Of a stretch of DNA of 64,000 nucleotides, positions 17,678-27,792 are shown one piece after another. The stretch spans positions 2,170,001-2,234,000 of the forward strand of contig OZ220496.1 in assembly GCA_965116235.1 (NCBI GenBank), in the 5' to 3' direction. Within the stretch, counting starts at the first letter, position 1, and each line of letters begins with the position of its first letter. The stretch is from MPNP01 sp965116235 (GTDB lineage: Bacteria > Pseudomonadota > Alphaproteobacteria > Rhodobacterales > Rhodobacteraceae). Made by a program: the position numbers and the translations under genes. Below the pieces are notes generated by a model. The model was not told where the DNA came from. It made no database searches and was given only the letters and a program-made list of their open reading frames with translations.

Positions 17678-19126
17678 ATGACTGATTTCACAATCTGGAA
17701 TACTCTCTCCCGCAAGAAGGAGACGTTTCGGCCGATCGATGCATGCAACGTTCGCATGTATGTTTGCGGACCAACCGTTTATGATCGTGCCCACATAGGA
17801 AACGCCAGGCCTGCTGTGGTGTTTGATGTCGTTTACCGTCTTCTCCAGCATATCTTCGGCACGGATTGCGTGACTTACGTCCGTAATATCACGGACATTG
17901 ACGACAAGATCAATGACAAGGGTCTTAAACTGAAAGAGGCCGGGGATACGAGGGACCTGATCAAGATAATCAAATCCGTTACGGATGAAACCATCCGTTG
18001 GTACCACGAGGACATGGCGTTCATTGGAGTCGATAGACCCACTCATGAACCTCGTGCGACCGAGTTCATACCTCCCATGATTGACATGATCAAGCAGTTG
18101 ATAGCAGGGGGATACGCTTACGAATCCGCCGCGCACGTCCTTTTCGATGTCAGCTCCTACAATGGGTATGGGGACTTGTCCAACCGATCATTGGAAGACA
18201 TGAGGGCCGGCGCCCGCGTTGAAGTGGCACCGTACAAAAAGAACGATTTGGATTTTGTCCTGTGGAAACCGTCCCACGACGACTTGCCAGGATGGAACAG
18301 TCCTTGGGGATGGGGCCGGCCAGGCTGGCATATCGAATGCTCGGCCATGAGTTCCCAGTTGCTCGGCGATTGCTTTGACCTGCACGGGGGTGGAGCCGAT
18401 CTTTGCTTTCCGCATCACGAAAACGAGATGGCTCAAAGCCGATGTGTCCACAACAAGGAGACTTTTGCGAACTACTGGATGCACAATGGCATGATCAGGG
18501 TCAATGGTCAGAAAATGGCCAAGAGCCGCAACAATTTCTTTACCATCCAGGATTTGCGTAAGCAAAGCATGTCTGGACATGCAATGCGGCTGGTCATACT
18601 GGGCACGCATTATCGGCAGCCGCTCGACTGGACGGATCAAAAGGCTCATCAGGCCAACCAGAACGTTTCCCGCTGGAAAAAGGCGCTGTTAGCCAGCGAT
18701 ACAGTCGAACCAGAAATTGACGAAGAATTTCTGGCGGCCCTATGTGACGATCTCAACACGCCCCAAGCCATATCGAGGCTTCATCGCTTGACCAGTCAAG
18801 GTGCCGTTGCCAGACTGAAGGGTTCTTTGGCCCTTCTGGGATTTGCATATCCAATGGGCAAGACGCATGAAAACCGTGATGGGGACGAAAACCTCACTTC
18901 TTCGGAACAGGCTTGGATCAATGAACTGATCTGCGTGCGAAATGATTATCGACAGAACAAAAACTACTCAGGGGCAGACCGGATCAGATCACAGCTGGAA
19001 CGGTGCGGTGTCACGGTGAACGACAGGCCAGGAAGCGGGGAAACTGGCTGGTCATTGGATGAAGGAAAGTTTGATAGGGCTAGACTTGAGCGTTTGGTCT
19101 CGGAACTTGACGAGGAGTCAGGGTAA
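17678..19126 (+). CDS. cysS: Cysteinyl-tRNA synthetase
   Basis: This cytoplasmic class I synthetase charges tRNA-Cys. It has 482 residues, the usual length. The HIGH-type motif reads HIGN at 39-42 and the KMSKS loop reads KMAKS at 279-283. The zinc ligands that select cysteine are visible as C30, C221, H246 and E250. ATG 17678 is kept because a TGA lies three codons upstream in frame. A GAAGGAG is too distant to be a normal ribosome site. The cimA gene starts 23 bp downstream, so the two are probably cotranscribed. Confidence 0.97.
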   Translation: MTDFTIWNTLSRKKETFRPIDACNVRMYVCGPTVYDRAHIGNARPAVVFDVVYRLLQHIFGTDCVTYVRNITDIDDKINDKGLKLKEAGDTRDLIKIIKSVTDETIRWYHEDMAFIGVDRPTHEPRATEFIPPMIDMIKQLIAGGYAYESAAHVLFDVSSYNGYGDLSNRSLEDMRAGARVEVAPYKKNDLDFVLWKPSHDDLPGWNSPWGWGRPGWHIECSAMSSQLLGDCFDLHGGGADLCFPHHENEMAQSRCVHNKETFANYWMHNGMIRVNGQKMAKSRNNFFTIQDLRKQSMSGHAMRLVILGTHYRQPLDWTDQKAHQANQNVSRWKKALLASDTVEPEIDEEFLAALCDDLNTPQAISRLHRLTSQGAVARLKGSLALLGFAYPMGKTHENRDGDENLTSSEQAWINELICVRNDYRQNKNYSGADRIRSQLERCGVTVNDRPGSGETGWSLDEGKFDRARLERLVSELDEESG

Positions 19127-19149
19127 ACGTCAAAGCTAGGGGAAGAACG

Positions 19150-20841
19150 ATGTCAAAGGAGAGAATATATCTGTATGACACCACCTTGAGGGATGGCAGT
19201 CAGACATTGGGGGTTCTGTTCGGTCCGGAGGAAAAAAGAAATCTGACAATCAAGCTGGATGAGCTTGGGGTCGATTATGTGGAAGGCGGCTTTCCGGGCT
19301 CAAATGAAACGGATTCCCAATACTTTCAGAACATGGTTGCAACTAAAACTGCCAAGATCACCGCCTTTGGCATGACCAAGAGAACCGATCATTCGGCGGC
19401 CAACGACAACAACATTGCCGCTTTGGCCAACTCACCCGTCCAATATGCCTGCCTTGTAGGCAAAGCCAATGATTTTCATGTCAGGGAAGCCTTGGGCATA
19501 AGTCTGGATCAGAATCTGGCCAACATTCGAGAGTCGGTGAAACATCTCAAGTCACGCAAGCGGGAAGTCATTTTTGACGCTGAACACTTCTTTGATGGTT
19601 ACCAAAGCGACGAGGACTACGCCCTCAAATGCATTAAGGAAGCCTATCAGGCAGGCGCTCGGTGGGTCGTGTTATGTGATACCAACGGGGGAACTTTGCC
19701 CAGGGATGTCGGTCGCATGACCAAGGCCGTGATCGAGACAGGAATTTCGGGTGCAAACATTGGTATCCACACTCATAATGACACCGAGAACGCGGTGGCT
19801 GCAACCTTGGCGGCCATTGACTCCGGGGCTCGACAAGTTCAAGGTACAATCAATGGTATCGGCGAACGATGTGGCAATGCCAATCTGGTTTCCGTCATTG
19901 GGACGCTACTTCTCAAGGAACCATACAAATCCCTGTATCAAACTAACATCACCCGGAGCAGGTTGACGGGTCTGACACAACTTTCACGTTATCTCGATGA
20001 CATTCTGGACCGAATTCCAAGCCGGAATGCGCCTTACGTGGGATCCGCCGCTTTTGCTCACAAGGGAGGGATCCACGGTTCGGGGGTAGTCAGAGATCCC
20101 GCTACCTATGAACATGTTGACCCCGGACTGGTCGGCAACAGTCGAATCATACCGTTATCCAATCAGGCCGGCCGGTCTCACGTCCGTTCGTGGCTGGAGA
20201 AATGGGGAGTAGACGTCAGTTCCATCAGTGGCGACAAATTGCAGCAGATCGTTGAGGAAATTAAAGAACGAGAGGATCGGGGATATACATATGATGTGGC
20301 GCCGGAATCATGTCAGCTTCTTGTCAAGCGATCGCTGAACCAGTTGCCGGAGTACTTCACCATTCAGCGGTTTCGTATCATTGTGGACGGCTACAACAAG
20401 GCGAAGGAGACACCTAGCGAATCGCAAGCTGTCGTCATTATCAATATTGGCAACGAGCGGAAGCTTTCGGTTTCCGAAGGGCTGAACATCTCTGGGAAGG
20501 ACAGCGGTCCGGTCCATGCCCTGTCCAAGGCTTTGCAAAAAGATCTGGGACCCTATCAGGTTTATATCAATGACATGCGACTGATCGATTACAAGGTCAG
20601 GATTAGAGGCTCCGGCACGTCAGCCGTGACCAGAGTCGTGATCGAGTGTGAGGATTCGAACGGTTTGCGTTGGGCGACGGCCGGCGTTTCAGCCAATATA
20701 ATTGAGGCGTCTTTTGAGGCTTTGGTCGAAGCGATTATCTGGAAACTTGATCATGATGGTGCACCGTCCGGCGAACAGATCACCCACATGCAGGGCATCA
20801 ACCTGTCAAGAGCCAGCGAAGAGGCAGTACCGGTGTCGTAG
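19150..20841 (+). CDS. cimA: (R)-citramalate synthase
   Basis: The enzyme condenses pyruvate and acetyl-CoA to citramalate, the first step of the threonine-independent route to 2-oxobutyrate and isoleucine. It has 563 residues. The catalytic TIM barrel starts with YDTTLRDGSQT (9-19), and the metal-binding HTHND is at 207-211. The GERCGNANL segment and a LeuA-type C-terminal regulatory domain (about 400-540) follow. CimA is distinguished from 2-isopropylmalate synthase by the DTTLRDGSQ and GGFPGSN patterns and by the length. An AGGGGAAGA ribosome site precedes the ATG. Confidence 0.93.
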   Translation: MSKERIYLYDTTLRDGSQTLGVLFGPEEKRNLTIKLDELGVDYVEGGFPGSNETDSQYFQNMVATKTAKITAFGMTKRTDHSAANDNNIAALANSPVQYACLVGKANDFHVREALGISLDQNLANIRESVKHLKSRKREVIFDAEHFFDGYQSDEDYALKCIKEAYQAGARWVVLCDTNGGTLPRDVGRMTKAVIETGISGANIGIHTHNDTENAVAATLAAIDSGARQVQGTINGIGERCGNANLVSVIGTLLLKEPYKSLYQTNITRSRLTGLTQLSRYLDDILDRIPSRNAPYVGSAAFAHKGGIHGSGVVRDPATYEHVDPGLVGNSRIIPLSNQAGRSHVRSWLEKWGVDVSSISGDKLQQIVEEIKEREDRGYTYDVAPESCQLLVKRSLNQLPEYFTIQRFRIIVDGYNKAKETPSESQAVVIINIGNERKLSVSEGLNISGKDSGPVHALSKALQKDLGPYQVYINDMRLIDYKVRIRGSGTSAVTRVVIECEDSNGLRWATAGVSANIIEASFEALVEAIIWKLDHDGAPSGEQITHMQGINLSRASEEAVPVS

Positions 20842-21817
20842 GATTGACAGTTCAGGCCGTATGGGGATGACCTGCGGCTGAGGCTTTTAGGCAATGTTGC
20901 TGCTGGTTTCACGAGTCCATGCGATGTCATCATTGGGCGTGTCGAATGATAGGGTGGGCTGTAACCAATGGTGATGGAGGTGACGGTCATGCCGGAGAGG
21001 AAGTACTATCGAGTTCAATTGAATGCGGAAGAACAACAACGGCTTTGGAAGGTTTGTGAATCAAGCAAGAGTTTGCCGGAGCAGCGTTTTGACGCCCAAT
21101 ATTGCTGCTCGCTGACAAAAACCGTACAGACGGTGGCCGACTGGCGTGGATATTGCCTCCCTTCTTAATGCAACTGCCAAGGTAGCACGGACAAGAAAGC
21201 GTTCCATCGAGTCCGGGCTAGACTGAATCTTCGAACAGACAGTTCCGCCTTCTTCCAAGCCACTTCAAAAGACCGATGAGGAGATGAGGACCGGTTTTTA
21301 ATTGCGCATTCAACCAATTTTGATGGAGACGAGGAATGGGCCCTGTCTTTCGTGAATGGCAGGGTGGTCTTGGAACACTTGAATGGCAGAAGGAAAAAGC
21401 GACAGCAGCGCTGCAACAAATAGGACCTGAAATACCGAATCAAGCCTGTGCAAGAGACATCACTGCAAGCCTTTACTTTCCGGCCGGCAAACTTTTAGGA
21501 TTGGCTTGATCGCATTGTCGGGACTCGAATAAAGACAGAGTTCGACACGATGGGTCTCAGCGCTTCATGGCGTTTTCAGTCAGACTCGTGGAGGATAGGT
21601 CGAGAAAAATGGATTCTCAAAAGAAAGCAGAAACTTCAAGTTTTGACGGTTGCCGAATCACGGGATCCGGGTTTCAGGATCTGGCGTAATCGACAGACTC
21701 CGCATGGTCCCAGAATGTTTCAAGCCGGTCGGGCACAAGTTGCATGGCACCCCTGCAGGACAGTCGAATGCATTCCGCCGATGAAGGGCTTGTCTTGTCT
21801 TTTAATTGTCACCGGAA
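20842..21817. other. Gene-poor region with transposon debris
   Basis: It contains the IS630-type relic at 20989-21240. The remainder (21241-21817) has only short, motif-free frames on both strands. It ends at the 3' end of the minus-strand MFS gene. Confidence 0.5.
20989..21240 (+). pseudogene. Relic of an IS630-family transposase, N-terminal part
   Basis: From 20989 the frame reads PERKYYRVQLNAEEQQRLW, which resembles the N-terminus of IS630-type transposases (a KxYxVxLxxEERxRL pattern). After a frame change near 21150 it continues as KVARTRKRSIESGLD, resembling the helix-turn-helix continuation TVxRVRKRFVEEGLE of the same family. Stops and frame changes interrupt it, and no catalytic DDE portion or terminal inverted repeats were found. 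It is a dead remnant. Confidence 0.55.
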
Positions 21818-23050
21818 CTAAGTCCCAATGTCTATTCCCTTGGCTTTGCGGTTTTTGTCATGGAATGTCAGCCAGGTCAGCGCTCCGGCCGCAAGAGCTA
21901 AAAATGGCACCATGGCCCAGTTGACGGAGTACCACCCTTGAATAGCCGTACCACCGGTACAGTTCATCAGCGTGCCGGAAGCAAGGGAGGCAATCGTCAC
22001 ACTCCCAAATACGATAAAGTCATTCAATCCCTGAACCTTTCCCTTCTCGTTTTCTTGATGGGCTTCAAGAAGCATGGTTGTAGCTCCAATGAAGCCAAAA
22101 TTCCAACCGAGTCCCAGAAGGATCAACGCGATGTAGAAATTATGAAGATCAACACCCGAAAGTCCGGCAACTCCGGAACAGGTCAGGATGATCAAGCCGA
22201 CCGATACCACTCTTTGTGCACCAAATTTTGCAATGATGTGACCGGTGAAAAAAGAGGGCATGAACATGGCCAGCACGTGCATGGATACGATATCGGCTGC
22301 ATGGTGGTAATGGTGGCCGGTTCCAACGACGGCTAAAGGGGTTGAGGTCATGACAAGATTCATCAGGGAATAGGAGACACTTGCACACACAATCGGCACC
22401 AGAATTGCAGGAGTTCTTAACAGCTCCCAATAGGCTCGAGTCTGAGGGGAGGTCGCAGTCTTCTTGGCTGGTACGGGTATATCCAGAAATGTTATGAATA
22501 TTGAGCCGATCAGATTCAGGCCCATAATGGCCATGAAGGTGCCAAAGAACCGCGTTTCACCAATATCAAATGTCGCCTTGACGAGTTGAGGGCCAATAAT
22601 GGCCGCAATCAGGCCGCCAGCCAGGACATAGGACACGGCCTTGGGACGAAAGGACTTGCTGGCGGTATCCGCCGCCGCAAAGCGCAAGAAGCCATTTGTA
22701 CACATGTAGATGCCGGTGAAGTATGATGAGACCAAAAACAATGGAAATGAAGTTATTGAAAGCGCGTAGGCTCCCAGTCCACCGCCCATCAACCCGCCCA
22801 GACATCCAAGATAAAAGCCGGTGCGACGCCCAAAACGCTGCATGACCAGGCTCAACCAAGGAGCAGTGGTCATGGACCCAAAGACGACCAGCGATATGGG
22901 AAGGGTCGCCCAACACAAGTTGGAGGCCAATGATTGACCGGCCAAGCCGCTGATGGTAAATACCATGGGCATCTGGGCACCGGCAAAGGCCTGGATGAAA
23001 ACAAGGATGAGAACGTTTCTTTTCTCGCGCGTCAGTGACAAGCCAAGCAC
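21818..23050 (-). CDS. Major facilitator superfamily transporter
   Basis: This inner-membrane carrier has 410 residues and about 12 hydrophobic segments in two six-helix halves. A loop carrying MQRFGRRTGFYLG between helices 2 and 3 matches the MFS signature G-x-x-x-D/R-R-x-G-R-R region. The central loop (about 190-215) is charged. The N-terminus LTREKRNVLILVFIQAFAG is typical. The substrate cannot be told. It stands alone, oriented opposite to the glycosylase gene, with which it shares an upstream region. Confidence 0.8.
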   Translation of the reverse strand: MLGLSLTREKRNVLILVFIQAFAGAQMPMVFTISGLAGQSLASNLCWATLPISLVVFGSMTTAPWLSLVMQRFGRRTGFYLGCLGGLMGGGLGAYALSITSFPLFLVSSYFTGIYMCTNGFLRFAAADTASKSFRPKAVSYVLAGGLIAAIIGPQLVKATFDIGETRFFGTFMAIMGLNLIGSIFITFLDIPVPAKKTATSPQTRAYWELLRTPAILVPIVCASVSYSLMNLVMTSTPLAVVGTGHHYHHAADIVSMHVLAMFMPSFFTGHIIAKFGAQRVVSVGLIILTCSGVAGLSGVDLHNFYIALILLGLGWNFGFIGATTMLLEAHQENEKGKVQGLNDFIVFGSVTIASLASGTLMNCTGGTAIQGWYSVNWAMVPFLALAAGALTWLTFHDKNRKAKGIDIGT

Positions 23051-23233
23051 AAACTATCCTTCATAAAGCTTATCAATCATTGGTCTCTCATGGTCCCGAC
23101 CTTTGATTCAAGCGAATCCGTCCCAACTTCGAGGGTATTCAAAAATGCCGACCGGACAGTTAAAACTGCGTGATTACATGCCCAATTACAAGCATGTTTG
23201 AATGAATTTAAGTTCTGGGCAGGTGAAATTTGC

Positions 23234-23863
23234 ATGAGCGATACGACAATAGATTCGCCTGAAGATATTAACGAGGGGCTTGGCTATCTTGCCAAGGTAG
23301 ACCCTAAAATGAAAGAAGCCATCGTTTGCGTTGGTACCATACCACTGAGACGGCGAGGGGGAGGATTCCCGTCCCTGCTGGAAATGATTGCCAGTCAGCA
23401 ACTCTCGGTTGCCGCTGCGAACAGCATCATCAGGAAATTGGAACAAAGAGGCTTTACCGAATCCGAAAATGTCGTTGAAGCCACGGATGAGCAGCTAAGA
23501 TCTTGTGGACTTTCTCTCCCAAAGGTACGTTACATTCGCGAACTGGCTCGTCGCAACCTTGACTATGAAGATTTGCACAAGCAGTCAGAACAAGTCGTCA
23601 TTGAGCGCTTGACAAGTTTGAGCGGGATTGGAACTTGGACAGCTGAGATCTACCTCATGTTCTCCATGGGTCGACGGGATGTGATTGCGGCGGGAGATTT
23701 GGCCTTGCAAGAGGCGACAAGGATGCTTTTTGATCTTGAAAGCAGGCCAACAGAAAAAGAACTAAGAGCCCTGGCCGAAAAGTGGTCGCCTTGGCGAGGT
23801 GTGGCCGCCCGTCTGTTATGGGCTTATTATCGATTGGTCAAAGAGCGTGAAGGTGTACGGTAA
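23234..23863 (+). CDS. DNA-3-methyladenine glycosylase II, AlkA/Mag type (HhH-GPD)
   Basis: This base-excision repair glycosylase removes alkylated purines from DNA. It has 209 residues, like the short yeast MAG/AlkA-type enzymes without the N-terminal AlkA domain. The helix-hairpin-helix LTSLSGIGTWTAE is at 126-138, followed by the catalytic Asp at 155 in the IAAGDLAL loop. ATG 23234 is chosen over 23198 because an AGGTGA lies ten bases upstream. Its stop overlaps the ATG of the esterase gene (TAATG). Confidence 0.9.
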   Translation: MSDTTIDSPEDINEGLGYLAKVDPKMKEAIVCVGTIPLRRRGGGFPSLLEMIASQQLSVAAANSIIRKLEQRGFTESENVVEATDEQLRSCGLSLPKVRYIRELARRNLDYEDLHKQSEQVVIERLTSLSGIGTWTAEIYLMFSMGRRDVIAAGDLALQEATRMLFDLESRPTEKELRALAEKWSPWRGVAARLLWAYYRLVKEREGVR

Positions 23864-24525
23864 TGACGGATTTGAATTTTGAGCAAATTTTACCGGCAAG
23901 CAAGGAAGTCAACAGTCTCGTGATTCTGTTGCATGGTTATGGGGCCAATGGAAAAGATCTGATGGATCTGGGCAGTCACCTGCAGCCCAATCTTCCGAAC
24001 ACCTTGTTTATTGCGCCGGATGGTCCGCAAAAGTGTCCGGCTCAACCTAGCGGGTTTCAATGGTTCAACCTCCCGGCCTATGACGGCTCAAGTCCCATCG
24101 AGATGGGTCGAACACTTCAAGAGTCGGTTCTGAATCTAACTCAACTGGTCAACGAGAAGACTGAAGAGCATGACTTGGAAAGGGACAGGGTGTTTCTGCT
24201 TGGGTTTTCACAAGGAACAATGCTGGCCCTCAAATACGCGATCGAAGCGGCAGAGTCAGTCGGGGGTGTCATTGGCTTTTCCGGACGACTTATGACGCCC
24301 ATCCGGGATGACAGCGAAATCACCTCCAAACCACCCGTGCTTCTGTTGCATGATAAGGATGATGAAGTCGTGCCATTCTCTGAAATGGCCTTGGCAGAAG
24401 AAAATTTGAAAAAGTTTGACTTTAAGGTTTATACTTGCTCGTCAAAGGGAGCAGGGCATAGCATCTCTCCCGTCAGTCTGGGCGTTGCCCTCCACTTCAT
24501 AGCACGAGAACTGATAAGCGACTGA
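23863..24525 (+). CDS. Phospholipase/carboxylesterase-family alpha/beta hydrolase
   Basis: This cytoplasmic serine esterase has 220 residues. Oxyanion strand ILLHGYGANG is at 21-30, the nucleophile elbow GFSQG has Ser116, and the probable triad partners are D167 (before EVVP) and H199 (GAGHS). It resembles YpfH and the acyl-protein thioesterase group. The substrate is unknown. It overlaps the glycosylase gene by one base, and the DUF924 gene follows 32 bp later. Confidence 0.87.
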   Translation: MTDLNFEQILPASKEVNSLVILLHGYGANGKDLMDLGSHLQPNLPNTLFIAPDGPQKCPAQPSGFQWFNLPAYDGSSPIEMGRTLQESVLNLTQLVNEKTEEHDLERDRVFLLGFSQGTMLALKYAIEAAESVGGVIGFSGRLMTPIRDDSEITSKPPVLLLHDKDDEVVPFSEMALAEENLKKFDFKVYTCSSKGAGHSISPVSLGVALHFIARELISD

Positions 24526-24557
24526 TTTGATCATACCGCTCAGGCCAAGGAACAATC

Positions 24558-25142
24558 ATGAGCACCCATACGGACGTAGTTGATTTCTGGTTTGGCTCAT
24601 TGCAACCGGAACAATGGTTCAGACAGAGTGACGAGGTTGATGACCTCATCGTCGAACGATTTGCATCCCTTTACGAAGAGGCTGTTGCCGACCGTCTTGA
24701 CCCGTGGTTGAATGAGCCCGAAGGGGCTCTTGGTCTGGTCATTATCCTTGATCAGTTTCCCCGTAACATGTTTCGGGGTCATGAGCGATCATTCGCCTTT
24801 GACCACAAAGCCAGAGAGGTTGCGAGGGCCGCGATAAGCAAGGGTTTTGACATGAAGCTCCCGCCCATGAAAAGAATCTTCCTCTACATGCCATTCATGC
24901 ACTCGGAGAATCTTGTCGACCAAGACTACTGCATTGATCTGATAGCCAACCGTATGGGTGAAGCCGGTAAAATAAACCTTGTTCATGCCAGAGCTCATAG
25001 GCACGTGATAGAGGTATTTGGGCGCTTCCCGTTTCGGAATGAAGCACTTGATAGAACGAGCACTCCGGATGAAATCCGCTGGCTGGAACAGGGTGCCTAT
25101 CAGAGCGCAGTACGATTGATCGAGGAAAAATTCAAAGAGTGA
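24558..25142 (+). CDS. DUF924 family protein
   Basis: This 194-residue helical, TPR-like protein is of the DUF924 family. The family opening DVVDFWFGSLQPEQWF, the LGLVIILDQFPRNMFRG block and the conserved FLYMPFMHSENL segment are all present. The biochemical function of the family is unknown. An AAGGAACA ribosome site lies 7 bases before the ATG. Confidence 0.85.
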   Translation: MSTHTDVVDFWFGSLQPEQWFRQSDEVDDLIVERFASLYEEAVADRLDPWLNEPEGALGLVIILDQFPRNMFRGHERSFAFDHKAREVARAAISKGFDMKLPPMKRIFLYMPFMHSENLVDQDYCIDLIANRMGEAGKINLVHARAHRHVIEVFGRFPFRNEALDRTSTPDEIRWLEQGAYQSAVRLIEEKFKE

Positions 25143-25215
25143 GAGGCTGTTAGTCACATACTCTTGGTCCGGTCTTTGAACAAAACTCGGACAGGCACTC
25201 AAACGACGGAATGTT

Positions 25216-26610
25216 ATGGCAAATAATGATTATGACCTGATTGTGATTGGCTCCGGACCGGGCGGCTACGTCGCTGCGATTCGGGCGGCCCAGCTTGGAA
25301 TGAAGGTTGCCGTCATCGAGCGCGAAAACCTAGGGGGAATCTGCCTGAACTGGGGGTGCATTCCGACTAAGTCGATGCTGCGCTCAGCCGAAGTCTATCA
25401 CTTGATGCAAAGAGCCAATGAATATGGGCTGAGTGCTGAGGGTATATCCTTCGACCTGACCAGGATCATCGATCGTTCCAAAGGCATCGCCAAGCGGCTC
25501 TCAGGGGGTGTCAAGCATTTGCTGGGAAAAAACAAGGTTTCGGTCGTGGACGGCGAGGCTCGTTTCGCATCTGCAAACAGTTTGGAGGTCAGTGCTGGCG
25601 AATCGAAAAAGCGATTTTCGGCGACCCATATCGTTATTGCAACGGGGGCAAGAGCTCGCGAATTGCCCGGCATGGAGGCGGATGGCAAGCTGATATGGTC
25701 TTACCGAGAGGCCTTGCGAGCTGATCGTGTTCCCAAGAAGTTGCTGGTGATCGGCTCGGGTGCGATCGGAATTGAATTTGCCAGTTTCTTCAACGCTATC
25801 GGGGCAAATACAACGGTCGTTGAGATGCTGGATACCATACTCCCGGTCGAGGATAGGGAAATATCGGCCCTGGCCAAGAAGCAGTTCGAAAAGCTGGGAA
25901 TGAACATCATTGAAGGAGCGAAGGTCACGGATTTGCAACGAACCAAGGCAGGGGGCAAGGTCACGATTGAAGGGAAGAAGGAAAAGCGGGTCGAAACTTT
26001 CGACACGATAATTTCAGCGGTAGGCATCGTCGGCAATGTTGAAGGTTTGAACCTTGAAAAAATCGGTGTCAAGGTTGACCGTACCCACATCCAGACTGAC
26101 GAGCATTGTCGAACCGGTGTAGAAAATGTGTACGCCATCGGCGATGTGGCCGGTCCCCCTTGGCTGGCACACAAGGCCAGTCATGAGGGCGTCATGGTGG
26201 CCGAACTGATCGCCGGGCGAAAACCGCATGCTCTGACGGCAACCTCGATACCCGGTTGTACCTATTCGAATCCGCAGGTGGCTTCGGTCGGTTTGACTGA
26301 AGACGCCTGCAAGGAAAAGAAGCTCGACTACGTCGTGGGTCGATTTCCCTTTATTGGCAATGGCAAGGCCATTGCCCTTGGTGAATCAGAAGGGATGATC
26401 AAGACCATATTCGAGAAAAATACCGGAGAGCTTCTGGGAGCTCATATGGTTGGGGCCGAAGTCACAGAACTGATTCAGGGTTACGTGATCGGCAAACAGT
26501 TGGAAACGACCGAGCATGAACTCATGGAAACTATTTTCCCCCACCCCACGCTCTCCGAGATGATGCATGAAAGCGTCCTGAACGCTTTTGGTCGGGCTAT
26601 CCACTTTTAA
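25216..26610 (+). CDS. lpdA: Dihydrolipoyl dehydrogenase (E3)
   Basis: This FAD enzyme reoxidises lipoyl groups of the 2-oxoacid dehydrogenase complexes and the glycine cleavage system. It has 464 residues. The FAD site IGSGPGGYVA is at 11-20, the redox-active cysteines C43 and C48 lie in GGICLNWGCIPTK, and the NAD site reads VIGSGAIGIEF. The second FAD motif reads YAIGDVAG, and HPHPTLSE near the C-terminus carries the catalytic His. It stands apart from any E1/E2 genes in this window and converges with tpiA, leaving only 7 bp between the stops. Confidence 0.95.
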   Translation: MANNDYDLIVIGSGPGGYVAAIRAAQLGMKVAVIERENLGGICLNWGCIPTKSMLRSAEVYHLMQRANEYGLSAEGISFDLTRIIDRSKGIAKRLSGGVKHLLGKNKVSVVDGEARFASANSLEVSAGESKKRFSATHIVIATGARARELPGMEADGKLIWSYREALRADRVPKKLLVIGSGAIGIEFASFFNAIGANTTVVEMLDTILPVEDREISALAKKQFEKLGMNIIEGAKVTDLQRTKAGGKVTIEGKKEKRVETFDTIISAVGIVGNVEGLNLEKIGVKVDRTHIQTDEHCRTGVENVYAIGDVAGPPWLAHKASHEGVMVAELIAGRKPHALTATSIPGCTYSNPQVASVGLTEDACKEKKLDYVVGRFPFIGNGKAIALGESEGMIKTIFEKNTGELLGAHMVGAEVTELIQGYVIGKQLETTEHELMETIFPHPTLSEMMHESVLNAFGRAIHF

Positions 26611-26617
26611 CTTGGGA

Positions 26618-27361
26618 TCAAGCCCCGGCCTGTTGGATGATTGCTCGAAAGGAGTGGATATCAAGAGATGCTCCGCCGACCAGAAGTCCGTTAACATTCT
26701 CGATCCCCAAGATTCGTTCCGCATTGGTCGAATCGGCTGATCCTCCGTACATGACAGGAATCTGATGTCCGATCTTCATCCCGAGTTTAGAGATCAAAAG
26801 CGACCGGATGAAAGCGTGTACGGATTGGATATCTTCTGAAGTTGGGGTCACACCCGTTCCGATGGCCCACACTGGTTCATACGCAAGGATAAAAGACTCA
26901 GGGCTTGTGCTTAGATCAATGCTTTCACATATCTGCTGCTGCACAACCTCGATTGTGAGGCCCGCTGTCCTCTCTTCCTTTTTCTCTCCGATGCATACAA
27001 TCGGAACGAGGCCCTTATGCCGGGCAATATTGACCTTCCGGGCAACAAGAGAGCTTGTTTCATGGCACTTGTTACGACGATCAGAATGCCCCAGAATGAC
27101 ATATCTGACGCCAAGCTTTGGCAACCCATTGGGGTCGCCAAGCCCGCGATTGTCAATGGCATCGGAATGAGTGAAATCCTGCACCCCTATCGACACTCCG
27201 GGGCATGCTTCAAGGGGCCTGATTTCGGGGAGTAGATCAAACGTGGGACAAACGATGACTTGGCAATGATCTGGGGGATGGCGGACAAACCAGTCGCTGT
27301 ATGCCACAGCCAATTCCTTGGTTCCCTTAAGCTTCCAATTTCCAGCGATAATGTTTTGCAT
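26618..27361 (-). CDS. tpiA: Triosephosphate isomerase
   Basis: The enzyme interconverts dihydroxyacetone phosphate and glyceraldehyde 3-phosphate. It has 247 residues. The catalytic residues are visible: N8 and K10 in GNWKLKG, the His in ILGHSDRR, the Glu in AYEPVWAIGTG with the flexible loop 6, and the phosphate-binding MYGGSADSTNA and GLLVGGASL near the C-terminus. It is a single gene on the minus strand. Confidence 0.96.
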   Translation of the reverse strand: MQNIIAGNWKLKGTKELAVAYSDWFVRHPPDHCQVIVCPTFDLLPEIRPLEACPGVSIGVQDFTHSDAIDNRGLGDPNGLPKLGVRYVILGHSDRRNKCHETSSLVARKVNIARHKGLVPIVCIGEKKEERTAGLTIEVVQQQICESIDLSTSPESFILAYEPVWAIGTGVTPTSEDIQSVHAFIRSLLISKLGMKIGHQIPVMYGGSADSTNAERILGIENVNGLLVGGASLDIHSFRAIIQQAGA

Positions 27362-27409
27362 GGGTCAGCCGGTCACTCAATGTTGATCAGGCGAAAGAGG
27401 CCGAAGTTA

Positions 27410-27760
27410 TCAGATGTCCTTGAAACGAATTGATTCGCCACATCCGCATGAGTCAACTACGTTTGGATTTTTGAACTTGAAACCTGTCTCAAGGAGGGAC
27501 ATTTCAAAATCGATTTCGGTGCCAAAGAGAAACATCTGGGCCATGGGAGCAATGATAACCTTGGCACCGTCCTGTTCTACGACCTCGTCATGCTCGTCGA
27601 CCGAGTCGGCAAACTCCATGGTGTATTCCATGCCCGCACACCCGCCTTTTCTGACACCGATCCGCAACCCTTCCGTTTCGGTCTGCTGCATCAGTTGCAC
27701 AATTTGCCGGACAGCTGAGGAAGTCAGCGATATCGGCGGTTTTCCGGGAATGCCAAACAT
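27410..27760 (-). CDS. HesB/IscA-type Fe-S cluster carrier (SufA/ErpA family)
   Basis: This A-type carrier passes assembled Fe-S clusters to target proteins. It has 116 residues from the ATG at 27760 (MFGIPGKPPISLTSSAV). The three cluster ligands are present: Cys in RKGGCAGMEY and the C-terminal CGC in DSCGCGESIRF. The frame is open further upstream to 27847, but that part lies within the preceding gene and is not family-like. The neighbour is a SufT/PaaD-like gene, the usual tail of a suf operon. The core sufBCDS genes are not in this window. Confidence 0.88.
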   Translation of the reverse strand: MFGIPGKPPISLTSSAVRQIVQLMQQTETEGLRIGVRKGGCAGMEYTMEFADSVDEHDEVVEQDGAKVIIAPMAQMFLFGTEIDFEMSLLETGFKFKNPNVVDSCGCGESIRFKDI

Positions 27761-27792
27761 AATCGAATCAAAGAATGGTACGTGCGCCCCAA

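Noticed and set aside
21550..21924. 124-codon plus-strand frame upstream of the MFS stop
   Set aside because: It overlaps the MFS gene and has no recognisable family.
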